Shown here piece after piece: positions 13,301 to 26,900 of a stretch of DNA of 64,000 nt. The first letter of the stretch is position 1. Every line of letters begins with the position of its first letter. The stretch is from Cyanoderma ruficeps (lineage: Eukaryota > Chordata > Aves > Passeriformes > Timaliidae): the NCBI GenBank assembly GCA_008694505.1, contig VZDJ01007753.1:28501643-28565642 (forward strand). Direction: 5' to 3'. The position numbers were made by a program, and so were the translations under genes. The notes under the pieces are model-generated. The model did no database searches. It saw nothing but the letters and a program-made list of their open reading frames with translations, and was not told the origin of the DNA.

Positions 13301-14595
13301 AATGAATGTGAAGAATGTGAGCTGAGATTTTTTTTGCAGTTATTTCACCTTCATGATTGTAATCCAAAACCGGAGATAAATCTGTCTTTAATAAAGAGAG
13401 TGGAATAAAATTATGTTGATTCATAAAATCAGATCTCATGCTTATTAAAACTAATAAAGATAACTCTAAGTAAAAAGTTCTTGATGTCCAGCTTGATTTG
13501 TTTAATGCATTTTCTTTGGTGCTTTTATTTTTTTGGTGCTTTTGCAGAGCAGCTAGTGAGGGGTGGGAAGAATTAGAAGGCTTTTCTCTATGAGGTGAGA
13601 AAAGCATGGGTTAGGTAAATGTACACAGTACTTTGCTGGGAAACTTGAGTGATCCTTAGTACCATATGGAGAAAAGCATTCTTTTTTTCTTTTTTTTTCA
13701 GTACTTATTTGATTGTTTCATAAAAGTCAACAAGACCTTTCCAAACCTTTCTCCTGAAGATGCTTGTAAAAATGCCATGTGATCTCCAATGTGTGCAAAA
13801 TGGAAATGAATCAAGCCTGAGGAAATGATCCTTTCCTTTCAGAATGCTCCTTCATCTCTAGGGAAAGCATCTAAAGCAAGAAGTTTTTGTTTGGACAAAC
13901 TACCCAAAGATGACCCCAAATCCAAAGGGAGAAAAGTTAAGTGTGTTTAAATTGTGGCTGTGTCAAGTGTGTTTCTGACTCATGCTGTTTGTACTGTTCT
14001 CCCCTCCTGCCTCCCAGACACAGTAGTTATTTGGGATGCAGACCAATAACACATTCAGCCACAATGCCTACAGCCACTTCGGGGTAGCTGTCTGGAAAGC
14101 AACGTTAATTTTTTTCTGTTCAAGACAAATTGGCAATTTAAAGGCCTCTTTGAAAGCTGAAACAGTGTTAGGCAAGGTTTGTATCTTTCCACCTGGGTAT
14201 TTTTCAAAATTGATGCTGGGCTACTTGTGTCATTAATAATGATTTATTTCTTATTTAGTTACTCAGGCTGCAATTAGATTCTGTGCATAGTGCTTTCCAG
14301 GACAAAGACAAGAATAAAAGCTGTGATCCCCAGATCTCCTAAATCACAGACTTCAGATACATTCTTTCTTAAAGAGGAGTTTGTGTTAGTCCTTTGGCAG
14401 GAGGAGGCTGCATCTGGGAGTGACTCTTAAATGTGGAGATGTGCTAAGATCATTCCTCAACACTCTGTGTCAGGTTGCAAATCAGACCAGCCAAGTGCAA
14501 CTGGGACGTGTGATCCTAGAGAACATGATCCTGTACTATAAATGAGTGATGAATGGAACTAGCTGCAGGAATAGTCAAAAGATTGAAACCAATTC
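10338..14595. other. Unique noncoding DNA, no gene recognised
   Basis: AT-rich sequence. The longest frame is 131 codons on the plus strand at 10775-11170 and has a second open frame nested in another phase, which is typical of chance frames in a mixed-composition patch. A second orphan acceptor-like pyrimidine tract ends in AG at 13700-13701, with no coding sequence after it. No repeats are recognised. Confidence 0.55.
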
Positions 14596-15553
14596 ACAGA
14601 ATCACAGAATGAGCAAAGTTGTCCAGCCTCCCTGCTCAAACAGGGTCATCCCAGAGCACAGTGTACAGGTTTGCATCCAGATGGCTCTTGAATATCTTCA
14701 GTGAGGGAGACTCTGCAGATGCTCTTGCCAACCTGTTCCACAGTGTGGTCACCCACACAGTAAAGTTCTTCCTCACATTCTGGTGGAACTTCCTGTGCAT
14801 CAGTTTCTGCCCATTGCCTCTTGTCCGATTGCTTGGCTGAGAAGAGCCTGGATTCTTCCTCTAACACCCTCCCTTCAGACAATTGTGTACATTGACAAGG
14901 TCCCCTCTCAAGGGGACCCCATGCTTCTTCTCAAGGCTGAACAGGCCCAGCTCCCTCAGCCTTTCCTTGGGAGAGATGCTCCACTCCCTTAATCATCTTT
15001 GTGTCCTCTGCTGGACCTGTTCCAGAAGCTCCAAGTCTTTTTTGTACTGAGGAGCCCAGAACTGGACACAGCACTCCAAGGCCTCACCAGAGCTGAGCAG
15101 AGGGGCAGGATCACCTCCCTTGACCTGCTGGCAATGCTCTTCCTAATGCACCCCAGGATACCGCTGGCCTTCTTGGTGACAAGGGTACTGCTGGCTCATG
15201 AACAACTGTTGTCCAACAGGACCCCAGGTCCTTTCTCTCAGAGCTGCTTTCCAGCAAGCTGATGATTCCTCTTCTGTATATGGGGTTTTTCTTTCCTAGA
15301 ACCCTGAAATTGCCTTCGTTGAATTTTCGAAGGTTCCTTTCTGCCCATCTCTCCAAGCTGTTGAGGTCCTTCTGAAGGGCTGCACAACCCTCTGGAGAAT
15401 TGGTCACTCCTTCCAGCTTCCTGCAATCAGTGAACTTGCTGAGGAGGCCTCTCCTCTTCATCCAAGTCATTGATGAATAAGTTAAACAATAGTGGGGCCA
15501 GTATGGAAACTTATGAGACACCACTAGATACAGGCCTCCAAGTAGACTCAATT
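14596..15553 (-). mobile_element. CR1 LINE, 5'-truncated, with ORF2 C-terminal remnant
   Basis: A 3' portion of a CR1 retrotransposon in reverse orientation. On the plus strand it begins with the complement of the CR1 tail (CACAGAATCACAGAAT at 14596-14611) and runs about 960 bp to a 5' truncation near 15553. Read on the minus strand, it encodes the C-terminal part of the CR1 reverse transcriptase: a frame at 15111-15551 includes LNSLERWAERNLRKFNEGN followed by LLESSS.RKDLG, as in intact CR1 ORF2 proteins. After that the reading shifts phase and meets stops, so the copy is dead. It is the longest and best-preserved transposable-element fragment in the window. Exact 5' end uncertain by about 10 bp. 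Confidence 0.95.
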
Positions 15554-15818
15554 GTAAGAGTCTAAATCACAGTGTTCAGACTCATCCCTGAGTGATATAT
15601 GAGTGTAGACATGAAGTGAGCAGTAGGACACCACATGATTCCAGGGACTTGTTCATCCATCTCTTTCATGAACAAGAGTCTTCTATTTTTATATAAAGAA
15701 AGATGGTTCTGAGGGAAAACAGGGGTGAAATGGGATGTAAGGACCAAAGGTCAGGGGGAAAAATAACAGAGCTAACTTCTTTGCAGATGTCTTGTGACCT
15801 GGCACTTCAAAACAGAAC
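15554..15818. other. Unique flank between CR1 and T-rich tract
   Basis: No gene or repeat recognised. The bases beyond 15553 no longer match the CR1 ORF2 pattern. Confidence 0.5.
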
Positions 15819-15905
15819 TTTTTTTTTTTTTCTTTTGTTGTTTTTTCTTTTCCTTGGTTTTTTTTTCCATTTTATTTTTCTTTCTTTCCTTTTTTTTTCC
15901 TTACA
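15819..15905 (+). repeat. T-rich low-complexity tract
   Basis: Thymine runs broken by C or G, nearly pure pyrimidine, ending in TTACAG at 15901-15906. The end resembles a splice acceptor but no coding frame follows. It could also be the complement of a long decayed poly(A) tail. Confidence 0.88.
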
Positions 15906-17329
15906 GGGCTGAGGGAAGAGCAGTAGGGAAAAGGAATGAGAGGTACAGATGGCATTATTAGTTTTGTTACCTGGAAAAGAGTAAATGGGATGAAGAATCC
16001 AATTTAGCATTAGCAAGAGAGGAAAGAGTCTTCAAAGGATTAGACTGAAAGACCCATAACTATTCTGCTTACTGTCTTGTGTCCTGAGGGGTAGTGCTGT
16101 AACTAAAGCTTTGGGAACTATTTTCAGAGTGAATGGAGGAGGAGCAAAGACATAAAGACATACATACTTTGAACACCCTTTGGTATCATGGCTGTTCGGG
16201 ATCAAGCATTCCTTGCAAGTTTGGTCATCTCTGTGCTCTGTGACTTACATTCACTAGAGAAGGGAATTCATAGGAGACACCAAACTGAGCAGGATGCTGT
16301 CCAGCCTGCCCAATACAAAGTAGTGCAGGGAAGAGCACAGAAGTCATTAGATGTCTCTGTGCTAAATTTAAACACTCACTTCACTTCGAGCTCAGGTCCT
16401 CCCCAGAAACTGGGTAAGGTTGGCAGCTTTGTACTGATCAGATAGCAATAATGTGGAAATAAAAGATAGTTTCAAGGACTTCCTCTCTGTGAATCATAAA
16501 CAGTCTCCTGACAGTCATCACTGAAAGAAATGCTGCAATCCAGGACAATTGTGTAGCAGGTAATTCTCAGCCAAGTTGCTGAATTGTCATCAAATATTAC
16601 ATAAACTATTCAGTCCCTCAGTATTCATTAAGCTGCAGAAAGAATGGACATGACCTTGTAAATAAGAAAGGATGCATCTGTCTGGTAATAGAGGACTGGA
16701 GTTCCTGTTCTTTCATTTAGCACGAAACAGTTCCACAGAAGACAAAATAGCTCCAACAAGAGATCCTGATAATTGTGTTACAAATAGCTTTGAGTGCCAG
16801 TCTTCTTTGTCAGAAGGAAGGCCTGACACTGGGTGCCCCCTCTGCTCGCCCAGGCTTCTGAGCACAGGCTGCTAGCTGGGCTGCCATGCTGTCTGCTGCT
16901 GAAGTACACCAGTGTGCTCTGATTGCGCCTTCCAAAGCACGTCCACCTAGTTGGGAAAAACATGGAGGGAGAAAAGAGACTGCCTCTGGCACCTGAAATT
17001 CTAGTAAACAACCATTTAATACGTGATATTGTATTTCATACAGCTAATTTTAACATTGTTCCTAGTATTTTAATCTTCAAGATTAGTTATATTTCTTGAT
17101 ATATAACCCTTCTGGCTTTTGTGTTGATTTTATACACATCACTGAATATTCAGGAAATCTCCACCCCCTTACCACCTACCTCTTTAAAATGCTGAGTGCA
17201 TTGAGTATCATCTTGGTGCTTTGTACCAATGTCTTTGCAGCAAGCGTTTAAGAGACTCAGTGCCTCCATCTAGCCTTGACGAACATCAGAGGTAACCCCA
17301 TTTTGGCCAGTGTGCTCTCTTTGTGATAC
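15906..17329. other. Unique noncoding DNA
   Basis: Mostly unremarkable. Around 16800-16990 there is a short GC-richer patch with overlapping minus-strand frames of 60-77 codons, none recognisable. No repeat family identified. Confidence 0.5.
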
Positions 17330-17901
17330 TTTGCTGGTTTTGTCAGGAGTAGAGTCAATTTTCTTCCCAGTAGCTAGCACAGGGCTGTGGTTTTGATTTG
17401 TGCTGAAAAAAGTGTTGATAACACAGAAAAATTTTTGTTACTCCTGAGCAGTGCTTTTATAGAGTCAAGGCCTTTTCAGCTCCTTGTACCTCCCCATCAG
17501 CGAGGGGTTTGAAAGGACACACAGCTGGGACAGCTGGCACTGACTGATCAGAAAGATAACTCACATGGTACCGTACGCAGCATATAAAGCTGGGGGAAGA
17601 AGGGGGAAATGGAGATTTTTGGAGAGAGCATTTGTCTTCCCAAATTATAGTTACGTGTGCTGGAGCCCTGATTTCCTGGGGATGCCTAAACACCTGCCTG
17701 CCCACGGAATACGGGAAATGAATTCTTTGTTTTGCTTTGCTTGCATGTGTGGATTTTGCTTTTTCTAATAAATTATCTGAGTCTGTAAGTTTTCTCATTT
17801 TTACTCTTCAGATTCTCTCCCCCATCCCACCAGGAGTGAGTGAGTGAGTGAGTGAGTGAGTGAGTGAGTGAGTGAGTGAGTGAGTGANTTAAGCCACAAC
17901 A
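17330..17901 (+). mobile_element. Solo LTR, ERVL-like avian endogenous retrovirus
   Basis: A 572-bp solo long terminal repeat with no internal retroviral sequence on either side. It begins with a degraded form of the TGTCCTGGTTT start, has TAGAGTCAATTTTCTTCCCAG and AGTAGCTAGCACAGGGCTGTG near the left end, a TATAAA box at 17583-17588, a polyadenylation signal AATAAA at 17767-17772, the GATTCTCTCCCCCATCCCAC block, and ends in AAGCCACAACA. Flanks GATAC (17325-17329) and GATGC (17902-17906) match at 4 of 5 positions, the 5-bp target duplication expected of ERVL-type integration. The tail between the CCCATCCCAC block and the end has been replaced by a GAGT microsatellite. Family placement comes from memory of avian LTRs and is not a database match. 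Confidence 0.88.
17834..17887 (+). repeat. (GAGT)13 microsatellite inside LTR tail
   Basis: About 13.5 uninterrupted GAGT units followed by an N at 17888. Related LTRs in this window have only GGAGTGAGTGGGCAG at this point, so the array grew from a short GAGTGAG seed within the element. The N and the missing LTR sequence downstream suggest that part of the tail is collapsed or unresolved in the assembly. Confidence 0.96.
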
Positions 17902-17906
17902 GATGC

Positions 17907-20900
17907 CTCTTATTATTTCCCAGTTAAGTCTTGCCTTGCTTTACAGTCTTTACACTGATCTTTCCAGTCCAAGTTTTGGTAAATTAATAACAAGCTTTGT
18001 CTTACTTAGCTTAGGCTACTACATATCCCCAATCCAGAAGATCATTTGTGTTAGCAAAAAAAGCCAAAGGTAATCTGCTTTCTTAGTACACTTATGAATT
18101 ACTTTTCCATGATTGATGAGCTGAGATGATGGCATAAAGATTATTGATAGCATAGCTCTTAATTCGTTTACTGGTCAATGTACTCTGTAGTTGTGACATT
18201 AAGTATATACTGTCTATTAGCTTTACTGACCTCAGACTTAATACCACACATTTATTTTCATTAAATTGCATTTTCCATTTCTATGCCAAATGATATTGGA
18301 GATCAAGGTCTAGACACAATATCCCTTAATAGTAGTTGCACCTTCAAATTATTTTTGCTGAATTTGATATATGCTTTAAATAGCTGCATGAAAATAGTTA
18401 AACATTTTTCATATAAGACAGGTTCTCAAAATGACCTCAAAAAGCTACAGTTAATAACAATGAAAAACTCCCACACCTTTCCAGCATGGTAAGTCACTGC
18501 TATTATGCAAGTCCTTTCTTTAGGGTATTTTAACCTTCAGGCAATTTTATAGTGTTATCATTAGAGCTGAGCATTTTGTCTTTCAGCTAAAGCTAAGCTT
18601 GTTGTAAAATTTAAGCTTTGATATTTAGTTACCCTAATATCATGATCTGAAGTGGCATTTGCTATGTAATTTGGAATATATTTTCTGGGCTAGAATTACA
18701 AAAATGGTGGAGAAGTTCTTATCTTTTTGTCCAGCAGAAAATGCAATTCATGATTCAGTGCAAGATCTAAACCTTACCTGTGGTTCCCTGAAGGGAACAG
18801 CAGCTGAGCAACAAGTATTCCGGTGTGATTACCAGATGAAATGTGTAGTTTCTCACTGTTGCTTGTTTGAGCTGTTTTATTTAGTAAATACAATACATTC
18901 TTTAGAGTATTTGGGTGTTTTGCTCCTTGTTGAGTGGCCGAGCTTTCAGACTTTTGGTCTTAGAGGCAAAGTCAGTATTTTGTACCAATCAGAAAATATG
19001 TGGCAGCGGAGGTTGACCAGCTGCTATCCCTTTCTGCCCAGATGCTCAGCAGTTAGGGTAATCATTTAGGCAGTAAGAATTGTGTTTGGATCAGCTCAGC
19101 CTGTGACCAGCTCAAAATTTCTCCTCTCTGGTAAATCTTCCTCAGCCTTGTATGATTGTTAACTGCAAAATACAGCAGTTGCTTCAACAGGTTTGTGAAT
19201 GTTATGCGTAATTTCATTCACTTTTCTCCAAGCATTCGCCTGAAGTGATTCTTGTACAAAGTGTTAATGAAATGAAATATCTTTGGCTGGTTTTTCACAG
19301 AAAGCAAAATAAGGTTTGGAATGAAGCTTTCCAGTTTTTCGGTTCATTTAATGAATTGTAAAATCAGCAATGAGTACACTGGTATTACTTTTTGGTATAG
19401 TTCTGTACAGTGGCGATGCTCACACCATTTACCACGTGACTAGTAGAATACTTCCCCATTCCTTTACAGGTTAGCTATATCTCTCTTTATAGAACATAAT
19501 TGAATTTCCAGAACTAGATACCACAGCAGGGTGAAAACAAAGCCTATTAAATACTAAGGGATAAATCCAAGACTTTTCACTCTCTCCATGAATTTGAGGC
19601 TTTCAGGAAAGGAACTCACTCTCGTGGATCAGTTTGATCCTCTCTCTAGGATGTCTGAAGAGTGGCTGGAAGTGAGCCACGGAAAAGCAGAGTGAAAGTT
19701 ACAACAGAGCCACTGCTTTACCCACTCTGTGGCTTCCTTGGAGAAATGGAAAATGCAAGGCCAGGCTGGGATAACAGCATTGCCAGTTTGCACGCCACTG
19801 TCTCTGAGTCATGCCTGAGTACTTGAAGTTGATCTGTGGGTTAGCACCAAGCACTTAGAATATTTGTTTTCCATCAATAAATTATCATCTTGCAACACCA
19901 TAGATATTGCATTTATTTAACCAAGGACAAAACTCTTTAAGTATTCTACAGAATCATCAGACGTTTGTGATTTTGTCGTGCTGTATGTGTCAAAATGTCA
20001 TATTGTAGTGTAAAATAGGTGTTAGAGAAAAAAGGAAAATGTTTTAGAAGCATAATGCTTCCCATTTTAACAGCCAAGAGTAACCTCAACAGAATATGCT
20101 AGAAAACAGGAAAAAATGCATTGAAGATTATCATAGTTTCAGAAGACTAAATCACTAATCATCATGAATAAGGGAGGAACAGTGCAGTAGACAACGAGTT
20201 TTTCTGATTTTGTGATACTTTAGAGACTGTTTTGGGGGACTTATAAATAGAAAAGTATATTAACTGCAATGAGCTTTTCACTAGCTGAGCTCTTACATAT
20301 ATAAATGGAACCCTGAAATTTCCTTCACAAAGAGTTTGGCTAATGGCACACTGTACTCCAGACGTTTTCAAAAGGTAAGCAGGTGGCTGCCCAATTTTAA
20401 TCTCAGCCAAGGAGTGGAAAATCCTCCTTGGCTACTCTTACTTGTCTGCTATTTAAAAAGACAAGCAGTTTTTCTTTAATGTTTCAAATAAAATTGCTCT
20501 TCGAATGCCACACAACCCAGGGAATCCCTATCATACAGGGCTGTAAAAAAGGTCCAAGACAAGCCTTTTACCACCAATGAGCAAGGAAATTGCTTACAAT
20601 CTAAGACAGGCTCTTTGAGGCTTTTTCATGCATTCATTTTCCTGCTGTAGTCCAGGGTCTTGTAAGGCATGGGTAGTGATTTTTCTTTGGATCCTACAGG
20701 AATGCTTTTGTCATGAAAATGCAAAGTAAAAAAAGGGGCAACAGATTTGCTGCCTTTTCCTGTTTGATGAATCCTGGCCTCCTTGCTCTTTTGGGGACCT
20801 TTTCCCTCCCTTTCTCATACGCAGGTTGAGTTGAGGGGCCCCTGTCACAGACCTCTCCTATTCACCCTCCCCTGCCACTTAGGTCTCAGAGAAGGGACTG

Positions 20901-23900
20901 GAAGGGAAAAGGGCTGTAACAAAGGTCTGAAGGGGAACAACGGGTGGGACAGCCAGATGAGGGTACCTTAGCTAGAGTAATCTGCCAAGGTTAGAGTTGG
21001 ACAAGTACTTAGGTGGCAGACACACACAGAAAACTGAGACATTCTTCTCTCTTGTACATGACCCACATACTCCCTCCCACATTTTTGGGTCTCTTCAGTG
21101 CTGGGGTAGAATGCTCAGAAACCAAAGTGCACCCCCATCTCCAGCTTCAGCTCAAAGGGTGTGGTTCTATGGCCCATCTTCTTCACCTGAAATTCTGGTC
21201 CACAGAGCTCTCTCCCCTTTCCTCCCTGTCTGCCAGCTGGAACATGTTTTGTTCTTTTTTCCTATACTGTTTTTCACTACTGCACTATTCGGATCAATAC
21301 AGCTATAAACTAGGCCAGGAAGATAAACCAAGATAAAAAAGATAAAACTCATGGTTTTAGCAAGCAGTGGAAAAGACTTTCCTTCCTTCTTGCTGCCAAG
21401 GCCTGTGACAATGTAGCTGAGAGACTCTTAGCTTTTTAAAGATCTATTAAAGGGTTCTTCCCCTTTCCATGTAACTGCTTCATTGGTTTGCTGTAATCCT
21501 TCAAAGACTTATTAAAGTTACTTACAACTAGTTCTCAGTTAACCAGAAAAGCTATTTTAAAATTATTTTCCTTTTGGCATCTTGGCTTGCCATTGTATCA
21601 AGTGGCTGATGGGTAACATGTAAATGATATAGATGATTCTGAAACATAATGAGTGACCATACTCAGCATTTTAAAGAGGTAGGTGGTAAGGGGGTGGAGA
21701 TCTTTGATTTATCTATTCTGAATGTAATAGGGAATTCACTTGCTCCCACCCATACTGCCATTTCACAAAACTGAGCCAAAGATAAAAATTACCAGGCAAA
21801 CCTGAAAGAAATACATCAAACCCCAGAAAGCAGTGTTTTTTGAACATCCTGAGTTTTCAGTCCAAGTACCATAAGCTTCTCTAAATAAAAAGCTCAGCAA
21901 ACCACAGCACATACGCCAGAGCCTTTTGAAATAATTAGCTGAAGTTGGATGTTGCTGCTCCAAGTTATGAGTGCAACCTAGGCAAACAAATGCTTTTACA
22001 TTAATTATAGTCCATTGTGTTTTCAGGATTCTTACTTTTTACTACTGATTATACCCAGATGGTATTCGCACATCCACCAGTCTCCAATATTAGCATTAAT
22101 TTCATTATTCAGGTTTGGAATACATACACCGTAGCTTTGGTTTCATACATTTCAGTGGCATGCTTTGAGAAAATACTTTTAGTATTACTATGCAAGGAAA
22201 TTATAAATCAAAACCCTTCACTGTTTACAAAGGGAAACGCTGCTTAAAGAACTTGATATTACACTACCTCCCAATGCAGGAACAACTTGGTCATTGCCAT
22301 CCTATTAACCATGTACATATATTTAACCTGATGAACACAAACTGGTCCATTGGGACTACTCTACTACTTGAAAATGTTTGCAGTGCAAGTACTTGTATTG
22401 AGGTTAATATGTAATGTAAGGGAAAATGAAAAACCTGTGACTAAGCCACTTAACTAGGAGACAGGCTTTCCTTCTGCTCTTTGATTAGGATATAGAGCTA
22501 ATTTATGCTAGTTTTATTTTTGGAGCATTCAGGATGGCTATGTTACTGCAGCAGTAATTCTCATCTCGGTAGGGCACATGCTAAATAAGACTGTTTAGTG
22601 CAGGTAGAGCCTTGTACTGTTTATATACTTTGCATCTAGTGTAGATAATGACCCAAAGAGAGCACAGAGTCACAATTTCTGAATAGAGCTGGCCTTGGCA
22701 GTGTTTTGAAGCATGCAGAATTGATATTGTTGAAGTCCTCCAAGAGTCTTGGAACAAAATCCCAGTACTCTGAATGATGATCATACTGATTATTTCTCTT
22801 AAAACCTATTTTCTTGGCACCTCAGCTAAAAATACTCCCTGATGTAAGTACTTGCAACCTGAATAAAATCCAATTTCTTTATTCAACAGAATTTATTCAA
22901 CTGAGCATAATCATGCATTTCATCCTTACCATTACCAGTCCAATAGAATTCTGTTCTTTCAGAAGTTGGAAGAGATGGACAGTCAGCTTGATATAATCTT
23001 CAATGGTACTATGTTCTTTGATGCTAATGAAACTGTAGCCAAGCACTCAGCATACCCTAAAAGGTCATTTAAAGTCTATGTGTTCTTTATTAGCTATAGT
23101 GGGTTTGGGGGTTTTTTTTCTTGTTTTTGTTACCACTGAACACATCTGGGCAAATCGCTGATGCACGGAAACCTGTATGGAGGTAGAGGCTAGAGCAGCT
23201 GTGAAAGAAAGCTGTATTGCTCAGCACTGCTGAAGCTGGTTTTGGAGACAAGTGGGGACTTGACGCCCAAAATGGACTATAGGAACACACCGTCTGGACT
23301 GTTAACACATATTTAATGCATACATTCCCAACAAACCACTTTATTGAGATAATGTCCTCCTTGATTCCTCTATCATGTTGAAGTCTCTTCTATTATGCTC
23401 ACCTAACAACTTCATAATTCCAGGGTCAGTCATACCGATGTTTTCTTAGCATGTCAGCTGTCTTTCTTTCCTTTCTAGTCAAATAGAATCCATGTTACCT
23501 ACCTATGGATATCTGCTATGAAGGCATGTACTTCTAAGCTAATCCTCTCAACCTCTTTTACAGTCACTGAAACAAAATACAGAGTGGTTCAATTGCTGCA
23601 GTTTTCTTTCAGCATCACATTGAATATGAACCTGAGTCACAGGGATTTCCATCCCTTCTGGACTTGCACAAAATTGGAAATGTTCCTCTATTCCCAGGAC
23701 AGAGAAAAACACATTATTTGAAGTCTAGGAAATGTGTGGAAAAAACACCAAGATGTTTTTGCCATATGAATAGCACACTGTTCACAAAATGATGGCAGAA
23801 TTGATTGCATGACTGCCAGACTTACAATAATATGAGGCTGAACTGTCAAATTTTGCTTGGCTTGACTGAATGCATTCTATCTTCAAGTGCAGGTACTGTA

Positions 23901-26900
23901 TACCTAATTGACTCATCATAAACTTTAAGTAAAAGCCAGAAAATTCAGTGAAAACTATATTGGTGCCTCTTTTGTATTTAGTGCTCAGAGAGCTCATTAT
24001 GGTTGGAAAAAAACCCCAAATCTTTGATTAAAAACCTTAAAGAAGCATCATCTTTTCAGATCCAAAATGCTTACCATATTTTGGAAAATTACCTCAGGTA
24101 CTTACAGAAGAAAAGACAACTAGCAAATGGTAGCAACACCCTGGAATTAAGCTTCAGTCTTTAAAATTCATTTTCAGGCAAGATGAAATTACAAGAAATT
24201 ATGCAATTTGAAATGTGCGTTTCAAAGCACAGGGTTATAAAAACAGAAAGCTGTCAGGCAATCACATCTTTTGAGTCACAACAAGAATAAAAGAATAGTT
24301 ATCAGGAAAAACTCTCACAGTTACTTGGATGCATTAAATGGTTCAGAATAACTGAGAATATTTCTTATTTCATGCTAGAACAGTACAGTATACTTTATCA
24401 ATCCATCCTTTCACACACAAGGGGTCAAACTCTGGTGTACCAGCACAGCTTCCTGCTGTGAATGGGTTTGCTGAGGTATAATCAGGAGATATAATGCTGC
24501 TCAAGTACCAGCAGCTAGTCTAGGTAAAATGTTATGACCAATGGTGCTTCACAAAGCTGAGGGGCCATTCAGTCTTTTAAAGACACTGTTAGCAGCTGGA
24601 GGATTACTCTGAAAGAATACTCTGGAAAAATATTTGTTGCAATGAGTACTGCCACAATTCACCTAGATTTGTTCACCTGTTGCCAAAGGCAGGAGAAAAA
24701 TCAAACCATGCTTTATGTGTATTTTTCACTTTAAGGCAGAAATTATCTGCATATTCTGTATCTAGAAAAATGCATAAGATGAAAACCCATGTAGTTTGAT
24801 GGCTTCAATATGGCTTTGATGTTTCTAGCAAGAATTCAAAAGAGTTTTTAAATATTGTCAGTAGGATATACATTTTAAAAACATAGTATTTGACATTGCT
24901 GCGCGCTCTGTGCTAAATTCAGTAAGGTCTACACTGTGAATGAGATAGAAATAAAAATATATTTGCTGTGCCATTATTCCTGATTCTGTGTGGCTAATGC
25001 TCTGAATATTAGAGAATGTCAGTCTTCCTTTTTCAACTGAAGTTAAGCAGGGATTTTTTGTTGTTTTGATTTTTTAAAATCTATTTTAAAAACCTGAATA
25101 GTTTCTGCAGTTCAGGAAGACTCTTTGGTATTCGGTTATTCTGCTCATATTGTGATTAAATAATATACAGACAGATGGAATCTGTTCCATTTGATTATTT
25201 TTCAGATTAGTGGAGTCCAAGCATGGCCATCACAAAAACCAGATCTTACTTGTTTCTCTTAATTTAATGTAAATGTGAAGAAGTTTGAAGATTTTAATTA
25301 AAAGAAGATGATAAATTTTCAACTGTAATTCTTGGTTTAATTTTACTCTGTTTTTTTCTTTTACATTGTCTATTAATAACCACTCTATGATTAACTTCCA
25401 GTAGGACCTAGAACAGGATATACAAAATCTGGGCAGCAAGGAAATTATAGTCATGTGAACTGTAGAACTGAAATTTCTGCTCTCTGTAGTTACATCATTA
25501 TTTTCCTGTGATATGAGGACTTCTGGCTATGTTGAATATTTTTGCACCACTGTTTCCTAGCAAAACCACCAGAGGTGATGTGAGGTCATTTTATAGTATT
25601 GTTCTCAAGATCAACATTTGGAGCAGAGTACAGGATTGCACCAGTTGTCAGTGTGGTAATATGCTGGGAGCAATTAAATTCCTCTGAAATCAGAGTATCC
25701 GTCAGTGCTGATTAGCAGAGGTGTGAAATAATGATGTCTTTTTAATCAAGAGGCATCTCTAGGAGCCAAGCTTATGCAGATATTTTATAGTATTTACATT
25801 GTGTTTAATTGGGACACCTCTAAGGCTTCTCACTGGATAACCGGGACAGTTGGAATGGGCCCCGGTGGCTGATTAACTCTCAGTTAGAGGTAATTATGAG
25901 AGTAAGGCCCAAGTGTTCAAATAAGCACTGCACCACACTGTGCTGTGATGCACTCTGCCACGCACCTCTCGCTGTGCCCTCATAACACACTGCGTGTTCC
26001 TCAGTCAACAATGTTGAACTGAAAGCTGAGGGAGCTTTACTGCCCTGGCTGCAGCTGCCAACACTCATGATGTTTTAAGTGGAGTGGCAAAGGGTGAAAG
26101 TATTTCACCTTCTTCACATATCATACCCCTTCACAAAGATATTTTTTGTGCAAAGCCTTTATTTTTGCCCTCAGAGTGCTAATTGGTGCTGCGTTAATTG
26201 TTGGTCATAGGCTTTTGGCTGTCTATGGGAAGGTTTGCAGATCAAGGAATACCAAGACCAGAGCAGCCAGGCTGGTGGATGGCAATGGGGGATGGCAGAA
26301 GACGTAAGCAGCTAACAGAAAATGGGAGTGTGATTGTGAAAAAGACAAATCTGCAACCATGTGTGGGCAAAGCAGCAGGTGGAGAGAGAGCAGTACAGCA
26401 GAAGTGTTTACACTAAGCTGGGAGGTGGCCACAAAACATACCTAGGGATTATGACTGGTGGAGAAAATCAGAGCTGGTAAAGTGACCATGGGCAGAGGTC
26501 CTTGTTTTAAGGACTGGGGCTTCCATCATAAATGACTGAAATAGCAAAGGACTTGGGGAATAGTTTAAAGATGTCTTAGTGAGAATTGCGGACTGCTCTT
26601 GGGAGACCCAGAAATTGGATTTGGGAGGGTTGAAGTGCTTTTGAGAAGTCTGAGGAGCTCTGGATGATCTGGAAGACACTGAAGATATTTGTGGCTGTGG
26701 AATAGCTTGGTAAGAAGGTAAGAGAGTCCAGAGAGAAATCAGTGGGAAAAGGGAAACTCAAACATCTGGAGTTAGGAGTCACACAGGTACCTGAAGAATC
26801 ACCATAGGACACCCACCCAGCATTGTATCTGTGAGTGAAATCCCTCTCCCCATAAAGAGCTGAAACTTGTCCCTTTACTGCTTTAATTGAATACAGACCT

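Noticed and set aside
13679..13701. Second splice-acceptor-like tract
   Set aside because: The sequence after it has early stops in all frames and no matching donor.
15111..15551. Minus-strand frame of 146 codons as a host gene
   Set aside because: It is the decayed end of the CR1 reverse transcriptase and not a host gene.
16778..17011. GC-richer patch with minus-strand frames as an exon
   Set aside because: Two overlapping phases are open, no domain is recognisable and no splice sites fit.
18659..19069. Open frame of 136 codons on the plus strand
   Set aside because: No domain or coding-like features; surrounded by ordinary AT-rich noncoding DNA.
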